DNA of 64,000 nucleotides from Codonopsis lanceolata (GCA_013146195.2 CM028382.1:60801596-60865595), one strand, 5' to 3'. Shown: positions 1-11,515, counted from the first letter of the stretch. Made by a program: numbers and translations. The notes: a model not told the origin generated them from the sequence alone.

Positions 1-540
1 TATATTATTAAATTAACATTTCAAATATTATTTTAATTTAATTTCAATTTAAGTTAACGTTACGTTAAGTTAAGTTGTAATGTGAATGTTTTAATTTTTG
101 TAATTATATTGATGCTAATCATTTTAATTATTGATATTATATTATTAAATTAACATTTCAAATATTAATTTAATTTAATTTCAATTTAAGTTAACGTTAC
201 GTTAAGTTACGTTAAGTTAAGTTAAGTTAAGTTAAGTTAAGTTAAGTTGTAATGTGAATGTTTTATTTTTTGTAATTATATTGATGCTAATCATTTTAAT
301 TATTGATATTATATTATTAAATTAACATTTCAAATATTATTTTAATTTAATTTCAATTTAAGTTAACGTTATGTTACGTTACGTTAAGTTACGTTAAGTT
401 AAGTTAAGTTGTAATTTGAATGTTTTATTTTTTGTAATTATATTGATGCTTATCATTTTAATTATTGATATTATATTATTAAATTAACATTTCAAATATT
501 ATTTTAATTTAATTTCAATTTAATTTCATATATTTTTGAT
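1..540. repeat. A/T-rich tandem repeat inside a CACTA element
   Basis: Three complete units and one partial unit start at 1, 138, 310 and 472, each with TATATTATTAAATTAACATT. Unit lengths are 137, 172 and 162 bases. They differ mainly in the number of GTTAA/GTTAC pentamers following TTTCAATTTAA. No coding sequence is seen. The array runs straight into the palindromic subterminal region that follows, so I read it as part of the same transposon. Confidence 0.8.
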
Positions 541-559
541 ATTTTATATTAATTAGAAT

Positions 560-1386
560 TCAATTTAATTTTTCATTATCAGTGACAGAAATTTCCGTCG
601 CTGAAATTAAAATTTAATTATTTTTTAAAATCCTTTAGCGACGGAAATTTCCGTCGCTGAAATTAAAATTAATTATTTTTTAAAAATTAAAAATTAATAT
701 TTTTAAAAATACTTTAGCGACGGAAATTTCCGTCGCTGAAATTCAATTTTAATTAAATTTTAAACGCCTTTAGCGACGGAAATTTCCGTCGCTGAAATTC
801 AATTTTAATTAAATTTTAAATGCCTTTAGCGACGGAATTTTCCGTCACTGAAATTCAATTTTAATTAATTTTTAAAAGCCTTTAGTGACGGAAATTTCCG
901 TCGCTGAAATTTATTTTTTATTAATTTTTAAAATCCTTTAGCGACGGAAAATTTCCGTCGCTAAAGGTTACCTTTAGCGACGGAATTTTCCGTCGCTGAA
1001 AATAAACCGAAATTAATTTCTGAAATATTCAGCGACGGAAAATTCCGTCGCTGAAGGTGACCTTTAGCGACGGAAAATTCCGTCGCTGAATATTTCAGAA
1101 ATTAATTTCTATTTATTTTCAGCGACGGAAAATTCTGTCGCTAAAGGTCACCTTTAGCGACGGAAAATTCCGTCACTGATAAATTCCGTCGCTGATGTTC
1201 AATTCCGTCGCTAATGATTAATTCCGTTGCTGATTCCGTCGCTAAAGATGGCCTTCAGCGACGGAAAATTCCGTCCGATAAATTCCGCCGATGCAAAATT
1301 GCCGCTAAAGGTAAAATTTCGCTAATCGTGACGGAAAATTTCCGTCGCTAAGAATTCCGTCGCTGAAGGCACTGTTTCTAGTAGTG
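560..1386. mobile_element. CACTA (En/Spm) transposon, subterminal region and right end
   Basis: The palindrome GCGACGGAAATTTCCGTCGC and close variants recur more than ten times in both orientations, about every 60-80 bases. The block ends with TTTCTAGTAGTG at 1375-1386, the reverse complement of the CACTACTAGAAA terminus of plant CACTA transposons. Dense short subterminal repeats are the usual transposase-binding region of this superfamily. The other end lies outside the window, and no transposase is visible here. Confidence 0.85.
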
Positions 1387-1781
1387 AAAGTCGACCCTAA
1401 GTGATTGGGACAAAGGTTGAATTGAGCTCCCTCAAAATAGCTGCTAAATTCAAATAGTTATATCCAAAGGCGTGTGATTATGTTAAACTTAGTCATTGAA
1501 GATGTATAAAATATAATTCAAAAATGAAACATCTCAGAGAAATTGTTTTATCTGTTCCTAATACAACTTATTTCTTAAGAATCTCATATGACAGCACAAC
1601 TTAACAAGGAAAGGTTACAATTTATATGTATCCTCTTATCAGGAAATTTTCCTTTGAAGTGTTTGCATTAACATTAGGAATTAGGATGTCGAGGAGACAG
1701 GAGTGTCCAATTGAGCTCCCCATTCTGTCCATGACCCCATCATAAACTGGTACATCAGTCTTGCCAAGTCGATGGAGACCT
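1387..1781. other. Intergenic, nothing recognised
   Basis: This spacer lies between the CACTA end and the LTR of the copia fragment. No ORF, repeat or conserved motif that I can support is seen. Confidence 0.5.
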
Positions 1782-2074
1782 TGAGAGAGGCAGAGATTGA
1801 ATATTTTATTTTTTCTTCTCTTTTCTAACCAACTGCTTTCGTTACAAAATTAAAATCTTTAAATACATGTTTTTATATTCTATAGATATTTTTTGCCAAG
1901 AATATGAATTTTCCATGTATCTTTCATTCAGCCTTGCCATAAAATATATACAATCTCTTTACCTACAATTACGCCTAAACTTTCTATACTACCAAAAATA
2001 ACTACAGTCCAAAACTTTATGATCAAGATACATAATATACACCTAAAAATTAGCCTTCGTAGATGGGCTTAACA
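1782..2074 (-). repeat. 3' LTR of truncated copia element 1
   Basis: On the plus strand the segment begins TGAGAGAGG and ends TTAACA, so the minus strand reads TGTTAAG...TCTCTCA with TG..CA ends. It is bordered by a polypurine tract (minus strand TTGAGGGGGGTG) directly after the pol stop codon. The outer boundary is inferred from the TG..CA rule, because the partner LTR is missing. Confidence 0.6.
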
Positions 2075-2080
2075 CCCCCC

Positions 2081-3730
2081 TCAAGTTGGAGCATGCAGAT
2101 TACAAATGCCCAACTTGCGAAGTAAGTATAAAAATTGCCGTTGGCCTAAAGCTTTAGTGAAGATGTCAGCTAGTTGTTCCGTTGTTGGCACATGATTTGG
2201 ACTAATAACGCCTTCCTGGATTGCATCCCGCACATAATGACAATCCACCTCAATATGCTTCGTACGTTCATGAAATACCGGATTCTGAGCAATATGTAAT
2301 GCCGACTGACTATCACAAAACAGACTCATAGCACGTAAGTGTGCTACTCTCAGACTACCAAGCAAAGCCTTAAGCCATTTCAATTCCGATGTAACATCAA
2401 CCATTGAGCGATACTCGGCCTCGGCAGACGAACGAGATACAGTATGTTGTTTCTTGGTCTTCCATGAAATCGGGGAACCACCAAGAAACACTACCCAACC
2501 TGTGAGTGAGCGTCGTGTGATGGGATAACTAGTCCAATCAGAATCACACCATCCTGTCAAAGCTAGATCACAAGTTGCACGTAGAAGGATACCTTGACCC
2601 GGGCTACCCTTCAAATAGTGCACGGTCCAAAGAGCTGCATCCCAATGCTCTTGGCGCGGTTGTTGCATGAATTGAGCCAAAATGTGGACAATGTAAGCCA
2701 AATCTAGGCGTGTAAATGATAAATAAATTAGACGACCCACAAGACGGCGATACCTCTCCGGATCGGCAAGGAAAGAACCTTGAGCGATACCCAAATTATG
2801 ATTTTGCTCAATCGGAAAACCTGCAGGTCGAGCCCCTAACAGTCCAGCCTCTGCAATAATGTCAAGTGTATACTTTCTCTGGCATAAGAAAATCCCTTCT
2901 GGACTCCGAGCAACTTCAATACCAAGAAAGTATTTCAAAGCCCCCAAATCTTTCATGTGGAAACAATCATTCAAATATTTCTTAAGGGCAATAACAGCGG
3001 AAGAATCATTCCCCGAAATAATCAAATCATCCACATAAATAAGCACATTAAGCTGAATTTTACCTTGATGCAAAGTGAATAGCGAATAATCCGAGTATGA
3101 CTGAGTGAAACCATATCTTTTCAGAGAGGTAGCTAACTTACAAAACCAACATCGCGGGGCCTGTCGCAAGCCATACAAAGACTTCTTGAGGCGACAGACC
3201 TTACCAGGTTTGTTAATAGTAAAGCCAGGAGGGAGCTTCATAGACACTTCTTCATCAAGATCACCATGAAGGAATGCATTATGAATGTCCATTTGATGCA
3301 GTTCCCAATTTTTCGCAGCCGCTATCGCCAAGAAAGTACGTACAGTGACCATCTTTGCCACCGGAGCGAGTGTCTCATTGTAATCGATTCCCTCTACCTA
3401 GTGATTACCAAATATAACAAGACGTGCTTTTAGGCGCTCTATCGTTCCATCAGAATGATATTTTATTTTATATACCCATTTGCAGCCAAGAGCCTTCTTG
3501 CGCGGAAGTAGTTCTTCCATCGCCCATGTTTCATTAGCCTCCAACGCCCCAATTTCTTTCTGCATTGCTTCTCTCCAACCAGCATCTTTCATAGCTTCAG
3601 TAAAAGTGCGGGGCTCAAATCCTGTAGTTACAGCTGCAAGAAATATACGGTGTCGCAAAGAGAATTTATCACAATTCACGAAATGTTCTATAGGGTAAGA
3701 ACTACCTGGGGAGCTGAAAGTCGTGGCCAT
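2081..3730 (-). pseudogene. Ty1/copia pol remnant: reverse transcriptase and RNase H
   Basis: One reading frame covers the C-terminal half of a copia polyprotein. The region before RT ends in KWVYKIKY. The RT core carries HQMDIHNAFLHGDL, KSLYGLRQAPRCW and the catalytic YVDD (in LIYVDDLII). RNase H follows with GWCDSDW, SRSSAEAEY, HIEVDCHYVRD and ADIFTKAL. The frame is broken once, by a TAG at 3398-3400 where copia proteins normally have Gln (GN-H-Q-VEGIDYNET); this is a C-to-T change. Homology stops near 3715-3730, so gag, protease and integrase are missing. The element is 5' truncated and cannot move by itself. Confidence 0.92.
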
Positions 3731-4444
3731 TTCGACACCTAAAATGCTAACACGTATATTTACTTTGCATTTAAATATACATGCCACGTTTTTATTTTTC
3801 ACATTCATGTTAAATAAATAAATTAACCATGCATTCACATCAAAAAAGCATCTCATGTATATTCAGCATCACATTTGCATCAAATAAAGTAGTACTTGCA
3901 TCCATTATTTGCATTTATTATTCAATAAGCTGTATTATGAATGCGCTAAAAAGAGAATAAAAATGTCACCCATCACAGAAAAAGAATATCTCTTTAGCAT
4001 TTCTTATATCCCTACAGCATTAGCATGCATAGAAAATAAATTCTGGTACATAAAATATATCTGTTTTGTCTTGCATATATCCGAAAATGTATCCGAAAAA
4101 TGTATCCGAAAAATTTTGCATTTCATTCCGAAAATTTCGTATTGTGAATATATGTCATGTAAAAATATTTTTAGATCTAAAACATGCATCATATAGCCTT
4201 ATTTGCATTAACATTATAAATCATGCATAGTATGATCAAATAGTGACTACTAGTTCAATTAGGCATCGCAAAAATAAATTGTCCAAATTTCATGCATCAT
4301 TACCAAAATTGCATCATTTTAACCCATAAATCACATGCATAAACATCACAAGCAGCATATATATACTCCAAGAGTCCAAAACAGCACAAAAATTGAGCAG
4401 ATCTGAAAAATTAACCAAGTGGGTGGAAAAGAGATTATACTCAC
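3731..4444. other. A/T-rich non-coding sequence
   Basis: No supported gene. A short run repeats TATCCGAAAAA at about 4078-4115. If the exon at 4445-4624 is real, the 4443-and-down part would be its intron 1 on the minus strand, interrupted by the copia fragment. Confidence 0.4.
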
Positions 4445-4624
4445 ATCGGGATCGGGGAGATTTGAGACGTGCTTGTACCAATCTCGCACCAAGTTACCCC
4501 AGTCATGTTTCGAATAATAATAATTGACGTGGTTTCGAACCAAGGGAGTAAGTTCCTTCCTCTCTTCACCTGATTCTGGATCCATTGGTGTCTTTCCTTT
4601 TCGGGATCTAGAGGAAGAAGCCAT
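4445..4624 (-). CDS. Orphan first coding exon of an unidentified protein
   Basis: From ATG (4622-4624) the minus strand encodes exactly 60 codons starting MASSSRSRKGKTPMD and ending SNLPDPD. The last codon is followed at once by a consensus plant donor, GTGAGTATAA. The start is preceded by a pyrimidine-rich leader with a possible acceptor (TTTTTCTGCACAG just before ATG). The N-terminus is basic and Ser/Arg-rich, and the rest is polar with an NYYYSKHDW patch. I do not recognise the family. No second exon was found; the sequence where it should lie is occupied by the truncated copia element, so this is probably a broken or TE-captured gene. Confidence 0.45.
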
Positions 4625-5389
4625 CTGTGCAGAAAAACAAAATTTTTGACGGAAGAAAATTGAGAAAAGAAGAGAAAATGAAAGAAAATGGAAGAAGACT
4701 AGCTCCGTCGGCAATGGAGGAATGAGGAAGCAGGCAGAGAGATGAAATTGAAATTCCTTCCTTCATCCCGTAAGAAGAAAGGAGAAATTTGAGAGTTTTC
4801 CACTTTTCCCCCTCCAAGCAATTCATAATCAGCACCTGAGTCCTCAAAATTTCAGAGTTGCAAAGTGGCCCCTAAGACTTAACAGAAAGTTAACAAAAGC
4901 AATTTTGTTAACCACATTCGACGGCCTTTCATCCAAAAGCAAGGAAAAGCTCATGTCTCCAGCAAGTCAGCCATCAGACAAGCAGAAAAAGTCAAAAAAA
5001 TTCAGCGGCAAAGGTAAGCCCTTTCTTTTTGAAATAAAAAAAAAGAAATTAAAAAAAAGAAAAGAAAAGGGAAAGAAAAGAAAAATAAATCAAGAAAAAA
5101 AAGAGAGTCAGAGAAAAATAAAGTCATGAAAAAAAAAAGAGAAAAACAAAAGAAAAAAAAGAAAGAAGGAGAAATCCCCAACATGAAAAGTCAGAACAGC
5201 AGAAATGGCCAAATCAGCTGAACCAACAGCAGCAGTCAAAAGCATGAAAAGGTAAGAAAGGTAAGATTTTCTTATTCTGCTTTCAGAAATAAAAGAAAAA
5301 TCTTTTTCAAAAGGTTTTGTTCAAAAAAAAAAAAGAAAAAAAAGAGGAATATTCAAAAAACAAAAAAAAAAAGAGAAAGGAATAAGAAA
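4625..5389. other. Purine-rich low-complexity stretch
   Basis: Positions 5030-5180 and 5320-5395 are almost pure A/G on the plus strand, giving lysine-rich ORFs with no real protein signature. Such tracts often occur in the 3' untranslated part of Tat/Ogre Gypsy elements, so this may already belong to the Gypsy unit that follows. Confidence 0.5.
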
Positions 5390-6100
5390 AGAAAAGTCTT
5401 TATCGTGTCCAGCAGATTTTTGATCAGTTGAATACAGTTTCGGAAAATTTGAAGAATGTTCTTTATTGTATTCGATGTCGGGTATTTATCGGTCGAGTAC
5501 AATTTTCGAAAATCTGAAGGTCCTCTTATTGTGTTTGGAAACAAGGCATTTGGCCAGCCAGACATAATTTTGAAACTGCCTCTTAACATATTTCAACGTC
5601 AGGTATTTATCGGTTGAAATATGGTTTTCGAAAAACACAAAAATCTTCATACCGTATTTGACTACGGTTTCGGACCGGAAGAATACGACTTTTAGAAAAA
5701 CATGAAAATCTTTTCTTCGTTTGAGCTCTCGGTTGGGTTTTGACCCAAAAGAGCACAACATTCTCGTTTGGTTGTTCGTCCTGCTTGAGGCCGAACTACG
5801 TTTGGTCTGATTCCTTTTATTAAGGGATACGTAGGCAGCCTACATTAGTGGGTCCGACCATCAGAGCACTTAATTTGTATATCTGCTTAAAAACTGCGAT
5901 AACCTGCTATAACTGACTAAAAAATGTCTAGGATATAGAGGTTTGGCTCACATTATAAATAGCTGCATTATAACTGCTATCTATTGCATCTTTCTCCCTC
6001 GTTTGGTAATTGAACGAAATTGGAGAGTCTATTCTTATCAACGATGTTCGTCTACTCAGTAAGCTACGGGTTACCCGTAGACTCCATCGTTGAGGGGATC
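5390..6100 (+). mobile_element. Gypsy (Tat/Ogre-like) 3' untranslated region
   Basis: At 5790-5840 lies GAACTACG..TCTGATTCC..GGATACGTAGGCAGCC, a block I know from just upstream of the 3' LTR in Tat-lineage Gypsy elements of plants. Before it, 5400-5760 carries degenerate repeats of a TTTCGGAAAAT / GGTATTTATCGGTTGAA type. The region ends with the purine-rich GTTGAGGGGATC directly before the TGTAGACACC that opens the LTR. No gag or pol from this element is present. Confidence 0.7.
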
Positions 6101-7374
6101 TGTAGACACCCCAATTTCGTACCCCTGGTATGTGACATGACATAAAATATCAAGACCTGTTAAAACATTAACAAATGTCAAGTTACAGGGTCAAAAGTGC
6201 AAAAGGACAAAGCAGGATGCGCGAAAGGACGAACTGCAGGGACCAAAGTGTTCAAAAAGTGACAACTTTGGAATTGGGCGTGGCCACCACCAAAATTGGG
6301 CATGGCGCCCAATTTGGGATGATGCGCCCAAATTTGTGAAGCACTGCGCCCAGTTTCTTCAACAATGCACTAATCATTTGCCGTAAAATGCAATTCCTTC
6401 TGCGCAATGTACAATCAACTGATGCGTGAAGAAGGAATTTAAATCTCATCGATATCCTCAGTTCAGCCTATAAATAGAGGCTCCCGGCTCTTCATTCAGC
6501 ACACCTTTCCTTCGATAAAATTCTCCGCGTTGTCGTTACGCTAGAGAAATAGAGAGCGAAGTGAGATAGTGAGCGATCACCTCAAAAAGCCTCGAAACTC
6601 TGCCAAAACTCTTCCAAACACAAAACCAACCGGTAGGAGTGAGCCTTAGCCCCCCCAGCTAGGTATCCACCGCTTTTCCCCGGTCCAAAAATCATGGAAA
6701 GAGCAGTTGCTCTGCCCGATTTAAAAGACCAAATCAGCCAGAAATAAGCCGTTATTCTGCCCGATTTCAGCCTACCTCAAGCCAACAAACAACCAAACAC
6801 AAACAGTTACTCTGCCCAAATCCCTAGGCCGAAAGTAACTTTCAGAAGCAGTCACGCTGCCCAAATTCACACAACACACAACACACAACAACAACAAAAA
6901 AGACTCCCTCTCCCTGAATGACAGAGCGAGCACACCTTAGGTCGTCAGTAAGTTTTTATTTTTTTATTTTAAAGTCTTTATCTGTAAAAGTATTATTTCC
7001 AATCCGGCTCAATGTAGTTATATAAGCAGTTGTGCTGCCCGGATTTAGTTAGGAAATAGTACTAAATGTAGCCGTTATTATGGCCAAATATTTTCAAGTA
7101 TATTTGTGATTATTTGTAAAAGAGACTGTTGCAAGTCTGTAAATAATGTAGATGTAATGGATGTATTTGTAGGTAGTTAATGCTTTATTTATCTGTTAAA
7201 TTAATATAACAACAAGCATACTTTAACCAAAAACCGTTTTGAGACCGAAAGGGCGAGTTGGGTGCCTAGCACCTTCCCAACTCGTAACTTAGCCTCCGAA
7301 CCCGTTTTCATTATCTCTGGTTTTCTTTTTTTGGTTTTCCTTTATTTATTCCTTAAAATAAAGATGGCGACTCT
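6101..7374 (+). repeat. LTR of the Tat/Ogre-like Gypsy element
   Basis: It starts TGTAGACACCCCAATTTCG, preceded by a polypurine tract. A TATA-like CTATAAATAGAGG at about 6469-6481 would be the LTR promoter. Three AGCAGT(T/C)..CTGCCC repeats occur between 6700 and 6870. The right limit is set just after AAGATGGCGACTC, a sequence seen at the LTR/primer-site junction of related elements. That boundary is uncertain by about 20 bases because no second LTR is in the window for comparison. Confidence 0.65.
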
Positions 7375-7910
7375 AAAACATTTTGGATCCAGTGGGGCCT
7401 CGCAACATCTTTCTTTGCACTTTCACGTTCTCCCCTAAAAAAGGGAGAATGGGAATGAAAAGGTGATGTATTTCTATGTCCTGGTATCCCCTAAACAAGG
7501 GATAACTTGACGTAGAAAACCCAAAGCACCCATAGTGATCCGAGATAGGCCATAAGGCTATTTTCATAAAATCCATAGTGGGGGCGCTGCAACATTCCTT
7601 CCTTGCACTTTCACGTTTTCCCCTAAAAAAGGGAGAATGAGAATGGAAGGGTGATGCATTCCCATATCCTGGTATCCCCTAAAAAAGGGTTAACTTGATG
7701 CGGGAAACCCAAAGCTCCCATATTGGATCAAAATCTACTAAAGGCAACCGAGGCGCATTCCAACGCGCTATTCCGACAGCACTCCTCTCGCACTTTTGAT
7801 TTCGTCTTCCCCTAAACAAGGGAGGGTGGAACGGGAGCAGTGGATGTCACCGCATCCGCACGTACGCGCACCCTTATCCAAGGGCGCGCGGGGCGCGGGA
7901 GCAAATCATC
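7375..7910 (+). repeat. Tandem ~185-bp repeats downstream of the Gypsy LTR
   Basis: Two clear units (7375-7559 and 7560-7745) and a diverged third (about 7746-7910). Each has a GTGGGG(C/G)..GCAACAT start, then TTGCACTTTCACGTT, and then two small hairpins of the form TCCCCTAAA(A/C)AAGGGA. The position after the LTR suggests the 5' untranslated leader of a Gypsy element. Confidence 0.75.
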
Positions 7911-8299
7911 CCGGGAACCCACAGGATGTGAGATGAGGTTGTATGGTGGCTATGACGAAGGATCGTATCCATGCGACAACAAGATTAGTAGCCTCTAACC
8001 ATTTTAGATAGGCTAGATTGTCAATGATATTATCTTCCAGATTTTCGTTGGGTGGGTTGTTATTGAAGAAAATGTGTTTTAACGAAAAGGTGCGAAGAAT
8101 GGCAAGGAATTGAGCGGACAAGTTAAGGTAGTTTTCCGGGGTTAATAAACAATTGGCCATGAGGGATTGACGATGGAAAAAGACTGGAAAGGGAGTGCCC
8201 ATTATTATTTGGGATGGATTGGGTTGGGTTAGAGGTTGAAGAAAAAGCGGGGGTGAGTGAAGGTTCAGTCATGGCGTGAGCCTTGAAGCTCTAATACCA
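7906..8299 (-). pseudogene. Copia gag relic with primer binding site
   Basis: The minus strand carries TGGTATTAGAGC (8288-8299), a one-mismatch version of the initiator-tRNA-Met primer site of copia elements. An ATG follows at 8270-8272 and opens a Thr/Pro/Ser-rich N-terminus typical of copia gag. After a frameshift near 8200 the frame contains a WLEATNLVVAWI segment resembling the gag helix with W..C/A..V.SW. The rest of the element is missing, so this is a 5' stub. Confidence 0.6.
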
Positions 8300-8580
8300 T
8301 GTAAGATTAGATAATAGAGAGAGAGAGAGAGAGAGAGAGATTTATGCCCAAGATGATAGTATTGTTCATAATCTGGAAATATAAATACAGAGCATAGGAA
8401 TCTTATACAATGAATAGGAGAAGTGTCAAGGAGATGGAGAGATATCTCGGGTATCTCAAATTGTTGTTTGTAATACTTTGTATCTTTCATTGATGAATAT
8501 GGCTAACAAGTTGAACACTTGATTGAACAGAAAGCGGCATGAATTGCCATATATACAATCATTGCATAATCCTATATGAG
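8300..8580 (-). repeat. Copia 5' LTR relic
   Basis: It sits directly outside the primer site. On the minus strand the LTR would end ...AATCTTACA. It contains a (GA)n run at 8315-8340. The outer limit near 8575 is a guess from a TGCA sequence, as no partner LTR exists in the window. Confidence 0.5.
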
Positions 8581-8790
8581 TAGGTTTCTTGTAAAACCGT
8601 TATACGGATCTTAATCTGTAAGATGGAGTAAGATTCATAAGACGGAGCTCCACTGTCTCACAGCTCAACTCATCAACACATGGTGAGTTGGGTAAAGATG
8701 ATCCGTCTTACAGCTAAACCCATCAACACATGGTGGATCGGATAAAGAGAATCTGTCTCACAAAAAATATTCGTAAGACTGTACTACCCA
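8581..8790. repeat. Short repeat with duplicated CATCAACACATGGTG units
   Basis: Two imperfect units carry CAGCT(C/A)AA.. CATCAACACATGGTG(A/G) then (A/G)TCGG(A)TAAAGA. A related single unit is seen at about 47165-47245 (CATGTTGATGGGTTAAGC). Possibly a dispersed MITE; no clear terminal repeats were established. Confidence 0.4.
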
Positions 8791-9068
8791 AGTATTTGAC
8801 ATCCTAATAAGCTATTGCAAAATCTACATTTATGACAACTTATTCTTAGGAAAATTGATTTATTTCCTAATTAATAGTGGACTATGTATTTATGACATTG
8901 TTCTAAAAATCGTTAGGTGGAAGCAGACGCCAAACCAACGCTTATGGCGCTTAAGCGGGGTGTAGGTAGAGCTTAGAATTAAGACATTATTACCTTATTT
9001 TTGATTTTTTTTTCTTAATATAACCTAATGAATAACCATTAAACATTCAAATATACTAATAATAAATA

Positions 9069-9326
9069 CTACCTCCGTCCCTAAATTATCGTCCTCCTTT
9101 CCTTTTTCGTCCGTCCCAAAATAATTGTCCACTTTGAAACTTACCTTTTTAGAACATCACTTTTACCACTTTACACTTACTTTTTCATTCTACTTTAATT
9201 ATGGACCACATATACATGGATATTAAAGGAAACTACACATTAAACCAATATAAATAATCAAGTCAATTACTTTTTCTTAAACTGTGCGCCAGGTCAATCC
9301 AGACGATTATTTAGAGACGGAGGAAG
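9069..9326. mobile_element. Stowaway-like MITE
   Basis: Terminal inverted repeats CTACCTCCGTCCCTAAATTAT and, reversed from the right end, CTTCCTCCGTCTCTAAATAAT. It is flanked by TA on both sides (9067-9068 and 9327-9328), as expected for Tc1/mariner-derived Stowaway elements. The length is about 258 bases and it is non-coding. Confidence 0.85.
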
Positions 9327-11455
9327 TATCATTAATTAATCTAAAAACAATGATTGCATCACAAGATTAAAAATTAAAAGTAAAATCAGAAAATCAATAC
9401 AATTTTAAAGTTCAAAAAACGTCATACTCCATAACTCCATTTAAAAATTATTGCATTACATAATTCATTAATTTTATATTGTTTTTTATTTTAATTTTTT
9501 TTTAAAAAAAATAAATTTAGTTGACTTGATTTCTAGGCGTCTATCTTGATTTCTAAACGACGTGGTGAAGCCTAGCTCCTAGGCGGAATTGTACTCATAT
9601 ATACCTATTATTTAGTGAGCTATCGTGCCGACAAATGAGTATGGATAGAAATTGTCACCTCTAATCCTAATCAAAAAATCAATTGGATTGATCAATCACA
9701 GAAAACCAGGAAAAAAAAAATTTCTTATCAAGAAATATTATGTGACCAGGCCAGAAAGCACATGAATTAGTTACACGTTACGACGAGCTGGTTTGGAAAA
9801 AAGTGCAAAAAAGTTGTCGCTGAAGGTGAAGGCACAATGTCTGTGGGGATTACTAGTTTGCTCTGATGCCGATTGATGCCACCATGTGATATGATATGAT
9901 TGGATATATATCTTGGCTTCCAAAAATATAAACCTAACGACATTGAATTTCAAAAGGGTCCACAAATATGGGCACTCACTGAATATCTGGCCTTTTCTGT
10001 ACTTTTTAGGGTACCATTCCATCATGCATTCATGATTCAACGCCATCCAAACAATGAATTGTTGTATTCGGTGGAAAAACTTTTTGCTTCCGATAACAAA
10101 GAGAGTAATCTAACATCAATCAAAGAGTATAAAGAAAAATTAAAATTTTATTAATATCAATCTTAAACACGTTTTAGGATTATAATTATATAAAGATACA
10201 ATACCAAACCCTAAACTACCTAATTAAGGATCGCAGTTAGATACTGATCAGACATTCTCCAGATTTCTTCATTTGTGATGCGATCACTCTACCTAAGGAT
10301 GCGACCGCTTCGCAATGCGGTCACATTAGCCAATCACAATATGACCGCATCTTGCCAAAAGCCCAACAGTTGGAGGACTTGGCTTGTTGTCAGGATAATC
10401 AAGTCTTTCTAATTCCCAACAGAAACAACGCAAACTTCAAGTGGATAATACTTAGGCACCTAACCTGCTGAGATTGTGTACTATGTTTGTGGGTATGTTA
10501 AGCTAAGAGGAAAATGATACCAAAACTCCATTTCTCAAACCCATACCTAATACCTTCCATTGATGTTCTTGCGATACAAGTTTTATATAAGTGTGAAGTG
10601 CTAATAACGTTACCCTAATTGCTGCGAAAGTAACTTGGTGCAGCTTATCTTGTAACTTGTTAGATATAGTTTGGTTACGGTTTGCCCTTTCCAAAAACAG
10701 TGGTTCAGGACGGGTTTTTTTTTAAAAAAAACTTGGACCTGCGGCCGAGATTAACTCAACCTTGCATATCAAGGGTAGAGATTTGATGTCAACCCGGTTC
10801 AAACCGTAACTATCCGCCCCAGTTTCTAAAAAGATTAAGATTGCAAAGAGTAATTAATTAAACACTCTTCACAAGCATTAGAAAGCTATTTTTAACAGCT
10901 CTCTAGTTACAATACGAATCAAAAACAAAAAAATATATTATCAATTTCACAATTTAATTTATCAATAAAGAGGATATGTTGAAAAAATTTGATTTAAATA
11001 TTTTATTGATGATTTTTTTTCTCCGTGTTAAACGGTCTAGATTTTTTCATTCATTTTTAGATACTTATTTTGTATTTTTAGATTCGCAAGTGTTGTACTT
11101 ATTGAAAATTAAAATTTAGGTTGATGACAAATGAAGCTTATATTGGAATTTAACAATGGACAATTTACTTTTATGTAAATAAGTATCTTAATTCCGTGAG
11201 AGAAAAGTTGATGGAATAACTATTTTATATATCTTTGGAATTCAAAATTTTAATAGAACTTAATGTTGACTAAGTACTTTATTTTATTATGTATTTGATA
11301 TAATTTTTATGTGAAATTGTATGATGAAATAATTATATCCTAGATTTAAATACGCACACACACACACACACAATTTTAAGTGTTATCTTTCTTTGTACGA
11401 AATGGGGACCTCATTAATTCTTCTAGTTTATCCCTAAAACGTCAAGATCGGCCGT
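9327..11455. other. Intergenic, with one copy of a dispersed local repeat
   Basis: No gene is supported. About 9890-10230 matches parts of 13220-13345 and 22950-23460 (shared elements include CATTGAATTTCAAA.GGGTCCA and TTTTCTG(T/C)ACTTTTTAGG). An (AC)n run lies at 11353-11372. The three related blocks look like pieces of an old local duplication. Confidence 0.5.
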
Positions 11456-11515
11456 GCTATCCGCCATGGTTTTACATGGATCCCAGTTCACAAACTCTAG
11501 TTTCTCTCTCGTCCC
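11456..11515 (-). pseudogene. SAUR paralogue relic (3' end only)
   Basis: The minus strand reads GTREKLEFVNWDPCKTMADS, which aligns with the C-terminus of the intact SAUR gene at 19426-19845 (GTRAGVNWDSCKTMVES). The rest of this copy's coding region is not found nearby. It is therefore the leftover tail of a second SAUR gene in the same orientation. Confidence 0.7.

Noticed and set aside
560..1386. CRISPR-like regular repeats
   Set aside because: The units are palindromes at irregular spacing, without unique spacers, and end in a CACTA terminus; this is plant DNA.
4905..5184. Lysine-rich ORF (plus) and Phe-rich ORF (minus)
   Set aside because: Produced by a polypurine low-complexity tract; no domain, probably untranslated retroelement DNA.
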